Origin: JAWKIW01 sp046331175
Lineage (GTDB): Bacteria; Actinomycetota; Acidimicrobiia; Acidimicrobiales; Acidimicrobilacustridaceae
Direction of reading: 5' to 3'
Assembly (NCBI GenBank): GCA_046331175.1
Contig: JAXLRI010000013.1
Coordinates: forward strand, 83,596 to 147,595
DNA: 64,000 nucleotides
Part shown: one piece after another, positions 56,783 to 64,000 of the stretch
How the letters are laid out: each line of letters starts with the position of its first letter
Numbering within the stretch: position 1 is the first letter of the stretch
Position numbers and translations under genes: made by a program
Notes under the pieces: model-generated
The model's database searches: none
Told to the model about the DNA's origin: nothing
The model's input: the letters and a program-made list of their open reading frames with translations, nothing else

Positions 56783-58243
56783 TCATGAGGCGGCGTTGAT
56801 CCGGTGGGGTCGGCCACCGGGGTTGGCGAGGGCACCGTGTTCGCGGGTGCGGTCGTGGCGGATCGGGTGGACGCGGATGAGCTCTTCGCCGATCGAGATC
56901 TCGACGGTGCCGGCGACGACGGCGACTTGGACTTGGCGGCGACGGAACTTGTTGCCGACCCGGTAGGTCGTGGCGGCGAAGGACACGTTGCCTGAGCTGT
57001 CGACCTTGCGGGTCACCGACACGGCCGACGCCGACGGCCGTGGTGTCACTCGTCGGGGTGTCCGCTGCTTGCCACGAGCGATGGCAGCCGCTTGACGGCC
57101 AGGGTCGTGGCGGCGGGCGTGGGTCGCGACGAGCACCCCACGGTGATGGATGTGCACAAGGCCGTCTTCGCAGATCAGCTCGACGGTCTCCCCGGCGAGC
57201 CAGCGGGCGACCATGTAGCGCGCTGCGGCGAACGAGATCTGCCCGTTCGCGCCCACCCGCCGCGTGGCCGTCGGAACCGGCTCGGTTGTGTCCGGCGCTG
57301 CACCGGCGAGCTCAAGCGTCGACGACATGGGCTTCGCGAGCGCGAACCGGCGCGCCGGCGGGACCATCCCGATGCCCTGGTGCGGCCGGTCGTAGTTGTA
57401 GTGCTGCACCCACGCGTCGATCCGGACCTGCGCGTCCTCGATGCTGTCGAACACCACGCCACGAACCAGCTCGTCTTTCAACGTGCGGTGGAACCGCTCG
57501 ATCTTGCCGGTCGTGGTCGGCGACCGAGGCGCCGTGAGCAGATGCCGGATGCCGTTCTCCCGGCAGATCCGATCGAACAGCACCTCGCCCGTGCCGGGAC
57601 CGAACCGGCCCGTGAACACCTTCCCATTGTCCGTCAGGATCGCTTCTGGGACACCGTGGCGGCGCATCGCCAACGCCAACGCGTCACACGTCGGCCGGGC
57701 CGTCGCCCGCGGCACAACCAACGCCGAGATACAGAACCGCGAGTGATCATCCACCCCCGTGACGACCTTGGCCTCAGAACCATCGACGAGACGGACGCCG
57801 CCGACGATGTCCATCTGCCACAGCTCCATCGAACGGGACCGCTCCCAACGCTTGTAGTCGGCCTTCTTGCGTTTCCGGGCCTCCGGGGTGATCAGCCCGT
57901 GACGGACCAGGCACCGATAGATCGAGGAGCGACCCGGCAGCGGGAACACGCCTTGGCGTTCGAGCCAATGACCGATCGTCACCGGCCCCCACCCCGGATG
58001 CTCGACCCGCATGGCCACGATCAGCGCCTCGGTCTCCGGAGCCATCTGATGAGGACACGAACCTGGCGCCTTCGACCCATCGACCAGGCCCGCCAACCCG
58101 CGGGCCGCATAGCGGGTCAACCACCGGTGCACCGTCTGGCGCGACACCCCCGCCCGGGCGGCGACCTCGGTCACCGGGACCCCGTCGAGGACCTCCAACA
58201 CCGCCACATGCCGCTGTTCCACGAGCCCGAGCTCCACCAACAC
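56783..58243 (-). CDS. IS481-family DDE transposase
   Basis: 486-residue transposase. N-terminal winged helix-turn-helix (VTEVAARAGVSRQTVHRWL), then HPGWGPVTIGHWLERQG, and an RNase-H-fold catalytic core: first Asp in ELWQMDIVGGVRL, second Asp in AILTDNGKVF, and the Glu of TTGKIERFHRTLKDELV. The C terminus carries two related small beta modules (ISFAAARYMVARWLAGETVEL and VSFAATTYRVGNKFRRRQVQV). The longer frame reaches 58282, but GTG at 58243 is preferred since AAGGGG lies 7 nt upstream and the similarity begins there. Full-length and undamaged. Confidence 0.92.
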   Translation of the reverse strand: MLVELGLVEQRHVAVLEVLDGVPVTEVAARAGVSRQTVHRWLTRYAARGLAGLVDGSKAPGSCPHQMAPETEALIVAMRVEHPGWGPVTIGHWLERQGVFPLPGRSSIYRCLVRHGLITPEARKRKKADYKRWERSRSMELWQMDIVGGVRLVDGSEAKVVTGVDDHSRFCISALVVPRATARPTCDALALAMRRHGVPEAILTDNGKVFTGRFGPGTGEVLFDRICRENGIRHLLTAPRSPTTTGKIERFHRTLKDELVRGVVFDSIEDAQVRIDAWVQHYNYDRPHQGIGMVPPARRFALAKPMSSTLELAGAAPDTTEPVPTATRRVGANGQISFAAARYMVARWLAGETVELICEDGLVHIHHRGVLVATHARRHDPGRQAAAIARGKQRTPRRVTPRPSASAVSVTRKVDSSGNVSFAATTYRVGNKFRRRQVQVAVVAGTVEISIGEELIRVHPIRHDRTREHGALANPGGRPHRINAAS

Positions 58244-58324
58244 GACGACACCCCTTGATCGACTCCGTCGACCAAGAAGCACAGCCCGTCAGCCAGCCGC
58301 GCGTCGCAGATCACCCGGACCCGA

Positions 58325-58430
58325 TGTCACACATGTACCGGAACCCCTGTCGCACATGAACCGGACCCGCGCCGAAACCTGTCACACGACTACCGGAGCC
58401 GCGATGTCAACCATGAACCGGGACAGCACA
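58325..58430. repeat. right-end repeat array of the IS element
   Basis: Four copies of TGTCRCACATGNACCGGA-like sequence start at 58325, 58348, 58380 and 58405 (spacings 23, 32, 25). The last copy is the most diverged. Confidence 0.8.
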
Positions 58431-58445
58431 GAGCTCGAGGGCGCG
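58431..58445. repeat. 15-bp target-site duplication, right copy
   Basis: Identical to 56704-56718 and in frame with the 3-prime part of the dehydrogenase gene. Confidence 0.95.
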
Positions 58446-58631
58446 CACGGCCTGCTCGACACCAGGGACGGCTGGCCGGGCTACTTCACCCAGCGGTTCC
58501 TCTACGCGCCGTCCCTGACGATCGCCGGCGGATCGAGCGAGGTGCAGCGCAACATCATCGGCGAACGGGTCCTCGGACTCCCCGGCGAGCCGAAGGTGAC
58601 CAACTAGCGTGCGGTCCAAGGGGAGTGGGTG

Positions 58632-59222
58632 ATGGGCGAGACGGCCACGGATCAGCTGACCAAGAGCCAGGCGGCGCGCCGCGAACGAGCCATCCGCGCC
58701 GCGCTCGAGCTGGGGGCCGAGGGCGGCTACGACGCGGTGCAGATGCGTGACGTCGCCCAGCGGGCCGACATCGCGCTGGGCACGCTCTACCGGTACTTCT
58801 CCGGCAAGGACCACCTGCTCGCGGCGGCGCTGGTCGAGTGGGCCAACGACCTCGAGCAGCGGGTGAACGTGCGCCCGCCCAAGGGCGACACCACCGCCGA
58901 CCGCGTGGTCGACATCCTGCGCCGGGCCACCCGGGCCATGGAGAAGGAGCCGGCCCTGTCGGCCGCCGTCGTGCGGGCGCTGTCCACCGGCGATCCGCAG
59001 GTGTCGAGCTGCCAGGAGGAGGTGTCGGCCGTGATGTACCGCATCCAGGCCCGCGCCTACCCCGACGACTTCCCCGCCGATGTGCGCGACCGCATCAGCC
59101 GGGCCCTCGGCCACGTGTGGTTCTCGAGCCTGATGGGCTGGGTCAACGGGTGGGTCGGCATCTCCGAGGCCGGTGACGAGCTGGCGTCGGCCACCCACCT
59201 CATGCTCGACCACTTCGAGTAG
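58632..59222 (+). CDS. TetR family repressor, KstR-like
   Basis: 196 residues. HTH about 20-60: RAIRAALELGAEGGYDAVQM, then RDVAQRADIALGTLYRYFSG. The segment GGYxAVQMRxVAxRADxAxGTLYRYF is the hallmark of KstR, the repressor of cholesterol and lipid degradation in mycobacteria; the rest (EKEPALSAAVVRALSTGDPQ, HVWFSSLMGWVNGW) follows the same helical layout. KstR binds a steroid acyl-CoA and releases the DNA. The ATG at 58632 has AAGGGGAG 7 nt upstream. The gene was the distal member of an operon with the dehydrogenase now split by the IS, so read-through from its promoter may be lost. Whether it is the genuine KstR or a relative is open. Confidence 0.8.
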   Translation: MGETATDQLTKSQAARRERAIRAALELGAEGGYDAVQMRDVAQRADIALGTLYRYFSGKDHLLAAALVEWANDLEQRVNVRPPKGDTTADRVVDILRRATRAMEKEPALSAAVVRALSTGDPQVSSCQEEVSAVMYRIQARAYPDDFPADVRDRISRALGHVWFSSLMGWVNGWVGISEAGDELASATHLMLDHFE

Positions 59223-59460
59223 CCGGCCTCGGCGGCGAGCGGGCGGGGCGGAGCGGTCACCACGTTGCTGCGCAGCTCGCTGTCCCCCGGGCCGAGGCAG
59301 GTCGTCCAGGCGTCTCCCGGCGCCACGGTGGAGCGGCTGGTGATCGAGCACGCCGCGGCTGTCCGGTGGCTCGGTCGGCTGGGTGTGGTGGAGCAGCTGC
59401 GGGTGATCAGGGCGACGCCTTGACGGCGTGACGGGTCGACGGTGCGGCGGTCCGGCCGGT

Positions 59461-60664
59461 TCAGGGTGCCGGTCCGCGGGTCGGGTCGTCGCGGGTACCG
59501 CCGGTGGTGGACCGCCGGCGGCTCGCCGGCCCGTCGTCGGCGAGCGCTCCTCGTCCGTCGGGTCGGAGAGGCTCGGTCCGTCTGACCTGCTCGCGCCCCT
59601 CGCGTCCGTCATCGTGACTCGGCCGGGCGACCTCGCCGCGGCCCGAGCTCCGGTCGGGGGTGGGGGAGCCGGGGACCGGCCGGCCGCCGTGGGTGTACGG
59701 GAGCAGCAGCGTGCGGTCGACGCGCACCCGGGGGATGTCGTCGGCCGGGGACGGCAGGAGGCGCGTGGTGGGGTGGTCGTCGGGGTGTCGGTGGTGCCGC
59801 GGCCGTTGCCGTACGGATCGACGTGGTGGATCTGGACCCAGCTCGGCGGGGCATCGCAGCCGGGCACGGTGCACCCGCCGTCACGGGTGAGCACGGCGCG
59901 GCGCTGGGCGGCGGTGGCGAAGCGGACCGCCCGGCCGTGATCGAGCGGGACGCCCAGCGAGTCGACCACGACGGGGTGCCAGTCGGCATCGCAGACGAGG
60001 CGGCGGATGGTCCCGTCCTGCACCGGCACGCCGGCGGGGGTGGTGACGTCGGCGAGCGGATCGGAGGCCTCGGTGACCAGGACGACGTCGGCGCGCCGGG
60101 GCTTGGTGGCATGTCGGTCGATGGCGCGGCCGCGCCGGCACAGCTCGACCAGCGCCCGGGCCCGCAGGACGTGGCGCGGTGGCAGGGCCAGGTCGGGGAG
60201 GTGCTGCTGCTCGTGGCGGATCTGGTCGGCCAGCTCGTCGGCGGTGGCCTCGATCGTGGCGACGACCTCGGCGGCGTCGAGGCCGGTGAAGGTGGCGGCC
60301 AGGTCGACGGTGCCGTCCAGCGTCGGCGTGAGGCGCAGCGAGGTGGCATCGTCTTGGGGCGGTGGCCGCCGTCGGCGTCGAGCAGGTCGGCCACGGCGGT
60401 GTGGGCCAGCCAGGCGGCGGTGCGCAGGCCGTGGGTGGCGACGGTGGCGTCGCGGGCGTGCAGCTCGCCGAGGCGGCGGGCCTCGGCCGCGTCGAGGACC
60501 CGCCGCAGCGAGTCGATGGCGGCGACCTCGTCCATGAGCTCGACGTCGGTGGCGCCGACCGGGTCATCGGCGAGCGCAGCGCGCACGGCGTCGACCAGCG
60601 ACGTCAGCGCTGATCGCGCCGATGCCGCGCCTCGCGTCGATGAGCGCTCCACCGCCTCGACCAT
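59461..60664 (-). pseudogene. DUF222-HNH endonuclease gene, frameshifted
   Basis: The three frames together form a degraded DUF222-HNH protein, an abundant actinobacterial family. Frame one from ATG 60664 runs MVEAVERSSTRGAASARSAL to LLDADGGHRP. A single lost base in a G4 tract (60356-60359) shifts to frame two: DDATSLRLTPTLDGTVDLAA through ALVELCRRGRAIDRH, DGTIRRLVCDADWHPVVVD, CTVPGCDAPPSWVQIHHVDP. Around 59800 the second half of the HNH site (LCxxHH) is missing, and the C-terminal part VRVDRTLLLPYTHGGRPVPG appears in frame three, ending at 59461. Two lesions make a functional protein unlikely. The upstream gap (59223-59460) shows no gene. Confidence 0.75.
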
Positions 60665-60798
60665 GGCCCCATCATGACGAGGGGGTGTGACAGGAACGCG
60701 GGGCGATCGGTCGCGTCTGCGAACGGGAGGCCGGCAGCGGGGGTCGCCACCGTTCGGTCGCTGCTCGTGACACGTCCTGGCGTGCGAGGCTGGGGGAC

Positions 60799-61635
60799 GT
60801 GGCCGACGACGTGACGCCCTCCGAGACCCGAGTGCTGCTCGACGGGCTGGCGTTCGGGGAGTCGGTCCGGTGGCACGACGGTCGGGTGTGGGTGTGCGAC
60901 TGGGTGGACGGCGACGTGCTGAGCGTCGCACCCGACGGGAGCGATCGGCGGGTCGAGGCCCACGTCGACGGGTTCCCGGTGTGCATCGATTGGACCGCCG
61001 ACGGCGAGCTGCTGGTGGTCAACGGCCGCGCCGGGCAGCTGCTCCGCTGTACGGCCGCCGCGGGTGACCTGGTCGAGGTCGCCGACCTCACGGGACTGTC
61101 CCCCCACCCGTGGAACGAGGTGGCCGCCCATCCCGGCGGGTGGGCCTACGTCGACGGGATCGGCTTCGACATGATGGGCGGTCAGCCATCGGAGCCGGCC
61201 GGGCTGCTCGCGCTGGTCGACATCGACCGCGGGGCCCGGATCGTCGCCGAGGGCCTCGCCTTCCCGAACGGCATGGTCGTCGTCGACGACGGCGCCACGC
61301 TGCTGGTGGCCGAGTCCCACGCCGGGCGGATCAGCGCCTTCGCCGTCGCCGACGACGGCACCCTCGGCGAGCGCCGCACCTGGGCCGAGGTGGCCGACAG
61401 CGCGCCCGACGGCATCGGCATCGCCGGAGAGGGCTCGATCTGGTACGCCGACGTGCCCAACGAGCACTGCCGGCGGGTGGCCGAGGGTGGTGAGGTGCAG
61501 GCGACCGTCGCCCTCGATCGCGGCGGGTTCTCCTGCGCGGCCGGCCCCGACGGCACGCTGTACGTCGCCGCCACGGTGTGGGACGAGCAGACCTTCACGA
61601 CCCGCCGGGGTCGGCTCCTCGCCACCGCCCCCTGA
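60799..61635 (+). CDS. SMP-30/gluconolactonase-family lactonase
   Basis: 278 residues, six-bladed propeller. Metal and catalytic residues are identifiable: Glu in GLAFGESVRWHDG, Asn in HPWNEVAAHPGG, Asn in AFPNGMVVVD and Asp in SAPDGIGIAGEGSIWYADVP. The family hydrolyses sugar or other lactones, with divalent metal. GTG start at 60799; the preceding sequence has no convincing -10 or ribosome-binding site. No signal peptide, cytosolic. It neighbours a broken HNH gene and the kinase, with no functional link evident. Unlike the two NHL surface proteins of the window, this propeller is enzymatic. Confidence 0.9.
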   Translation: MADDVTPSETRVLLDGLAFGESVRWHDGRVWVCDWVDGDVLSVAPDGSDRRVEAHVDGFPVCIDWTADGELLVVNGRAGQLLRCTAAAGDLVEVADLTGLSPHPWNEVAAHPGGWAYVDGIGFDMMGGQPSEPAGLLALVDIDRGARIVAEGLAFPNGMVVVDDGATLLVAESHAGRISAFAVADDGTLGERRTWAEVADSAPDGIGIAGEGSIWYADVPNEHCRRVAEGGEVQATVALDRGGFSCAAGPDGTLYVAATVWDEQTFTTRRGRLLATAP

Positions 61636-61736
61636 GCGCGACCTCGCCCGCTCGTCCCCGGCGGGGGAGCGGGTCGCCGTAGACTGCGGCGGCGCGCGGA
61701 CGGCCCGCGCTGCGGCCCGTCGTCCCGAGGTCTCCC

Positions 61737-63416
61737 GTGTCCGATCCCGCCGCCAGCCCGCTCGGCATCGAGGGACTCGAGGACGCGTCCGAGATCGGCG
61801 TCGGTGGGTTCGCCACCGTCTACAAGGCGTTCCAGCCGGCCTTCCGCCGCACGGTGGCGGTCAAGGTCCTCGCCGCCCTGAACCTCGACGAGGCTGCCCG
61901 CGAGCGCTTCGAGCGCGAGTGCCAGGCGATGGGCTCGCTGTCGGAGCACCCCAACATCGTCACGGTGTACGGCGCCGGCTTCACCACGTCCGGTCGGCCG
62001 TACCTGGTGATGGCCTACCTGCCCGGTGGCTCCATGGCCGAGCGGCTCGCGCAGTCGGGCCCGCTCTCGTGGCAGGAGGCCACCCTCATCGGGGTCCACC
62101 TCGCCGGCGCGCTCGAGACGGCGCACCAGGCCGGCATCATCCACCGCGACATCAAGCCCGGCAACGTGCTGATGTCGACCTACGGCGACGCCCAGCTGAC
62201 CGACTTCGGCATCGCTCGCATCTCCGGCGGCCACGAGACGCGCAGCGGCGTCATCACGGCGTCGATGTCGCACGCCCCGCCCGAGGTCCTCGACGGCGAG
62301 CGGCCGTCGGTGCTCGCCGACGTGTACTCGCTCGGCTCCACGCTGTTCGAGCTGCTCACGGGGGCACCGGCCTTCCAGGTCGAGGGCGACGAGTCGATGG
62401 TGCCGATGCTGCGCCGCATCCTCACCGAGGCGCCGCCCGACCTGCGCAGCCGGGGCGTGCCCGATGCCGTGTGCCAGGTCATCGAGCAGTCGATGGCCAA
62501 GACCCCCGCCGACCGCCAACCGAGTGCCGCCGTGCTCGGACGCCAGATCCAGGCGGTGCGGGCGTCGCTCGGCCTCGAGCCGGGCAAGCTCACCCTGCCG
62601 GCCGGCACCGACGTCGCCGACGAGGCCGCCGCCGGCGAGACCATCTCCTTCGTGGCCGCCGCCGTGGTCGATCCTGCGGCCGTCCCGCCGCCGACGCCCC
62701 CGCCGGCCCCCGGCGCCGCACCGGTGCCGCCCGTCGCCCCGCCGGCCCCGGCGCCACCCGGGCCGGCGGTGCCCGTCGATCCCACCCCCGCCGCCCCGGC
62801 GGCGACGTACTCGGCCTACGCCCCTCCCGCCGACGGCGCCTACGGGTACCCGCCCGCTGGTCAGGGCACCGCCGAGGGTGGACCCCCGGCGTACGCGACC
62901 GCCGGGGCACCGCCGGCCACCCCGCCCGCCAAGAAGCGCACCGGTCTGCTGGTCGGACTGGTCGTCTTCCTCCTCGTGCTGGTGCTCGGCGTGGGTGCCG
63001 CGATCGTGCTCACCCGCGGCTCGGGTGAGACCGCCTCGGGCACCACCTCCAGCCTCGCCTCGTCCACGACCGCGTCGTCCACGTCCTCCTCCTCCACGTC
63101 GACGAGCACCTCGACCACGGTCGAGGAGTCGAGCACCACCACCGCCGCGCTCGGCTACAACCGGGTCATCGAGCGGCAGTTCGTGCGCGAGTGCGCCCAG
63201 GGCGGTGCGGTGAGCGACCAGTTCTGCCAGTGCGTGTACGAGCAGTTCCGCGACACCGTGCCGTTCGAGCGCTTCCGCGACCTCGACGACCGGGCCCGCA
63301 AGGGCGAGCAGGTCGGCAAGGACCCGACCTTCCGCCAGATCACCCAGGCCTGCCAGGCCAAGCTCGGCCCGGCGGCCACCCCCGCGCCGGGGGGAGCAGC
63401 CGGCGCACCCGCCTGA
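61737..63416 (+). CDS. transmembrane Ser/Thr protein kinase, Cys-containing sensor tail
   Basis: 559 residues. Kinase domain about 15-285: IGVGGFATVYKAFQP, VAVKVLAAL, HRDIKPGNVLMS, LTDFGIARISGG and HAPPEVLDG. A Pro/Ala-rich cytoplasmic linker (about 305-400) precedes one transmembrane helix (LLVGLVVFLLVLVLGVGAAI, about 404-424), a Ser/Thr-rich stalk and a small extracellular domain (about 475-545): VIERQFVRECAQGGAVSDQF, CQCVYEQFRDTVPFERFRD and ITQACQAKLG, with four Cys. That terminal domain is common in actinobacterial membrane proteins, with unknown ligand. The GTG at 61737 has CGAGG some 10 nt upstream; a TAGACT (61679-61684) would give a leader of about 45 nt. No PASTA repeats. Confidence 0.88.
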   Translation: MSDPAASPLGIEGLEDASEIGVGGFATVYKAFQPAFRRTVAVKVLAALNLDEAARERFERECQAMGSLSEHPNIVTVYGAGFTTSGRPYLVMAYLPGGSMAERLAQSGPLSWQEATLIGVHLAGALETAHQAGIIHRDIKPGNVLMSTYGDAQLTDFGIARISGGHETRSGVITASMSHAPPEVLDGERPSVLADVYSLGSTLFELLTGAPAFQVEGDESMVPMLRRILTEAPPDLRSRGVPDAVCQVIEQSMAKTPADRQPSAAVLGRQIQAVRASLGLEPGKLTLPAGTDVADEAAAGETISFVAAAVVDPAAVPPPTPPPAPGAAPVPPVAPPAPAPPGPAVPVDPTPAAPAATYSAYAPPADGAYGYPPAGQGTAEGGPPAYATAGAPPATPPAKKRTGLLVGLVVFLLVLVLGVGAAIVLTRGSGETASGTTSSLASSTTASSTSSSSTSTSTSTTVEESSTTTAALGYNRVIERQFVRECAQGGAVSDQFCQCVYEQFRDTVPFERFRDLDDRARKGEQVGKDPTFRQITQACQAKLGPAATPAPGGAAGAPA

Positions 63417-63453
63417 TCGACGGGCCCGGTCGGCCAGCCGCCCGGTCCCTCGT

Positions 63454-63479
63454 GCTCGTGCGCATCCAAGCCCACGAGC
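63454..63479. terminator. weak hairpin between convergent genes
   Basis: GCTCGTG (63454-63460) pairs with CACGAGC (63473-63479) in the gap between the kinase and the aldehyde dehydrogenase. Confidence 0.3.
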
Positions 63480-63494
63480 GCGGCCGGAGCGGCC

Positions 63495-64000
63495 TCAGGG
63501 CATCCAGCTGACGGCCTTGGGCTCCAGGAACTCGCGCACGCCGTACTCGCCGAACTCGCGGCCGACGCCCGACTGCTTCACGCCGCCGAACGGGGCGTGG
63601 AAGTTCAGGGCCATGCCGTTGATGCCGAGGGCGCCGGTGCGCACCCGTCGGGCGATGCCCATGGCGTTGGGCAGGTCCTTGGAGAAGATCGTGCCCCACA
63701 GGCCGTAGTCGGAGGTGTTGGCGATCGCCACCGCCTCGTCGTCGGTCGAGAAGCGGTGGACGACGAGCACCGGTCCGAAGATCTCCTCCTGGGCGATGCG
63801 GGCGTCGACCGGGCAGCGGTCGAACAGGGTGGGCTCGACCCAGTGGCCGTGGGGCTGGTCGGTGATCGGGCCGCCACCGGCCACCAGCTCGGCGCCGGCG
63901 TCGACGCCCGAGGCGATGTAGCCGAGCACCCGCTCCCTGGCCACGGCCGAGATCTGCGGGTTGTGGGTGGTGCCGGGCTCGGCGGGATCGCCGGCGGTGA
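63495..64000 (-). CDS. aldehyde dehydrogenase, C-terminal part (cut by window edge)
   Basis: The C-terminal 168 codons of an NAD(P)-dependent aldehyde dehydrogenase, open to the edge. Seen: AQEEIFGPVLVVHRFSTDDE, IANTSDYGLWGTIFSKDLP, GINGMALNFHAPFGGVKQSG and GREFGEYGVREFLEPKAVSW. These are the cofactor- and structure-defining final segments of the family; the catalytic Cys and Glu are upstream, beyond the window. It oxidises an aldehyde to the acid; the substrate cannot be assigned. It converges with the kinase gene. Promoter and start are outside this sequence. Confidence 0.9.
   Translation of the reverse strand, partial: TAGDPAEPGTTHNPQISAVARERVLGYIASGVDAGAELVAGGGPITDQPHGHWVEPTLFDRCPVDARIAQEEIFGPVLVVHRFSTDDEAVAIANTSDYGLWGTIFSKDLPNAMGIARRVRTGALGINGMALNFHAPFGGVKQSGVGREFGEYGVREFLEPKAVSWMP

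Larger units (their letters stand above)
56719..58430. mobile_element. complete IS481-family insertion sequence, 1712 bp
   Basis: Begins TGTCAAGGTCC and ends GGACAGCACA, so both tips have the TGT...ACA form of the family, and the element is flanked by 15-bp direct repeats. It holds one transposase gene on the minus strand. The ends carry repeats of a roughly 20-bp motif (about TGTCRCACATGNACCGGA) twice at the left end and four times at the right end, probably transposase-binding sites. The terminal inverted repeats match imperfectly. Intact gene plus intact target duplication suggest a recent insertion that could still be active. Confidence 0.93.
55681..58607 (+). pseudogene. acyl-CoA dehydrogenase gene interrupted by an IS481-family element
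   Basis: FadE-type acyl-CoA dehydrogenase cut by transposition. The 5-prime part (55681-56718) codes for residues 1-346 including WCQLFSEPGAGSDLANL and KVWTSNSTWAHHGILLA. The 3-prime part (58446-58607) gives HGLLDTRDGW through GSSEVQRNIIGERVLGLP to the stop. Removing the insertion plus one copy of the 15-bp duplication restores an uninterrupted 399-residue protein, the family length. As it stands, translation runs from the first part into the element and ends at 56799. Like the paralog at 37913, it has Gly where medium-chain enzymes carry the catalytic Glu. GTG start at 55681. The KstR-like regulator gene follows after 24 bp. Confidence 0.95.

Overview
The window is very GC-rich bacterial DNA. 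GTG starts are common, and it carries F420-dependent (LLM-type) oxidoreductases, several actinobacterial-type acyl-CoA dehydrogenases, WS/DGAT, DUF222-HNH and TetR genes. This points to an actinomycete (phylum Actinomycetota). Surface proteins with the 'LDTR/VDSR' beta-domain and the general gene mix fit Acidimicrobiia best, but that placement is inference. I found no tRNA, rRNA, CRISPR array, prophage or replication origin.

Layout. 0-7 kb: a ChbG-type deacetylase, a thiolase plus secreted-nuclease pair, and a large NHL/coiled-coil membrane protein ending in a 45-bp repeat array. 7-20 kb: a membrane glycosyltransferase-like protein and an M20 peptidase sharing an overlapping divergent promoter with an LLM oxidoreductase, two tandem TetR paralogs with palindromes at their promoters, a Mug-type glycosylase operon, and a frameshifted small gene. 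19-31 kb: a Ser/Thr kinase, WS/DGAT, PAP2, RecB-like nuclease, alpha/beta hydrolase, glutaryl-CoA-dehydrogenase-like enzyme and a phosphatase that looks circularly permuted. 31-45 kb: a surface protein, SDR, FadD, two paralogous lipoproteins, an acyl-CoA dehydrogenase, an LLM enzyme, an ECF sigma factor coupled to a membrane anti-sigma candidate, nitronate monooxygenase and a PaaI-type thioesterase. 44-52 kb: a 1202-residue NHL surface protein, an FAD reductase, and a GGDEF-EAL protein. 52-60 kb: FadD, isomerase and DUF983 genes, then an acyl-CoA dehydrogenase gene split by a complete IS481-family element with a 15-bp target duplication, followed by a KstR-like repressor. 60-64 kb: a broken DUF222-HNH gene, an SMP-30 protein, a second kinase and a truncated aldehyde dehydrogenase.

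Theme. Acyl-CoA ligases, dehydrogenases, a thiolase, SDRs, thioesterases, F420 enzymes and a KstR-like regulator together suggest lipid or steroid-type catabolism. A perfect match to the published mycobacterial KstR operator (TnnAACnnGTTnnA) overlaps the -10 box of the interrupted acyl-CoA dehydrogenase gene, two genes' worth of sequence upstream of the KstR-like gene itself. This suggests an autoregulated operon that has been cut by the transposon.

A second theme is promoter design. At least 21 genes have a TAnnnT hexamer ending 6-9 nt before the start codon and no ribosome-binding site, which is the signature of leaderless transcription.
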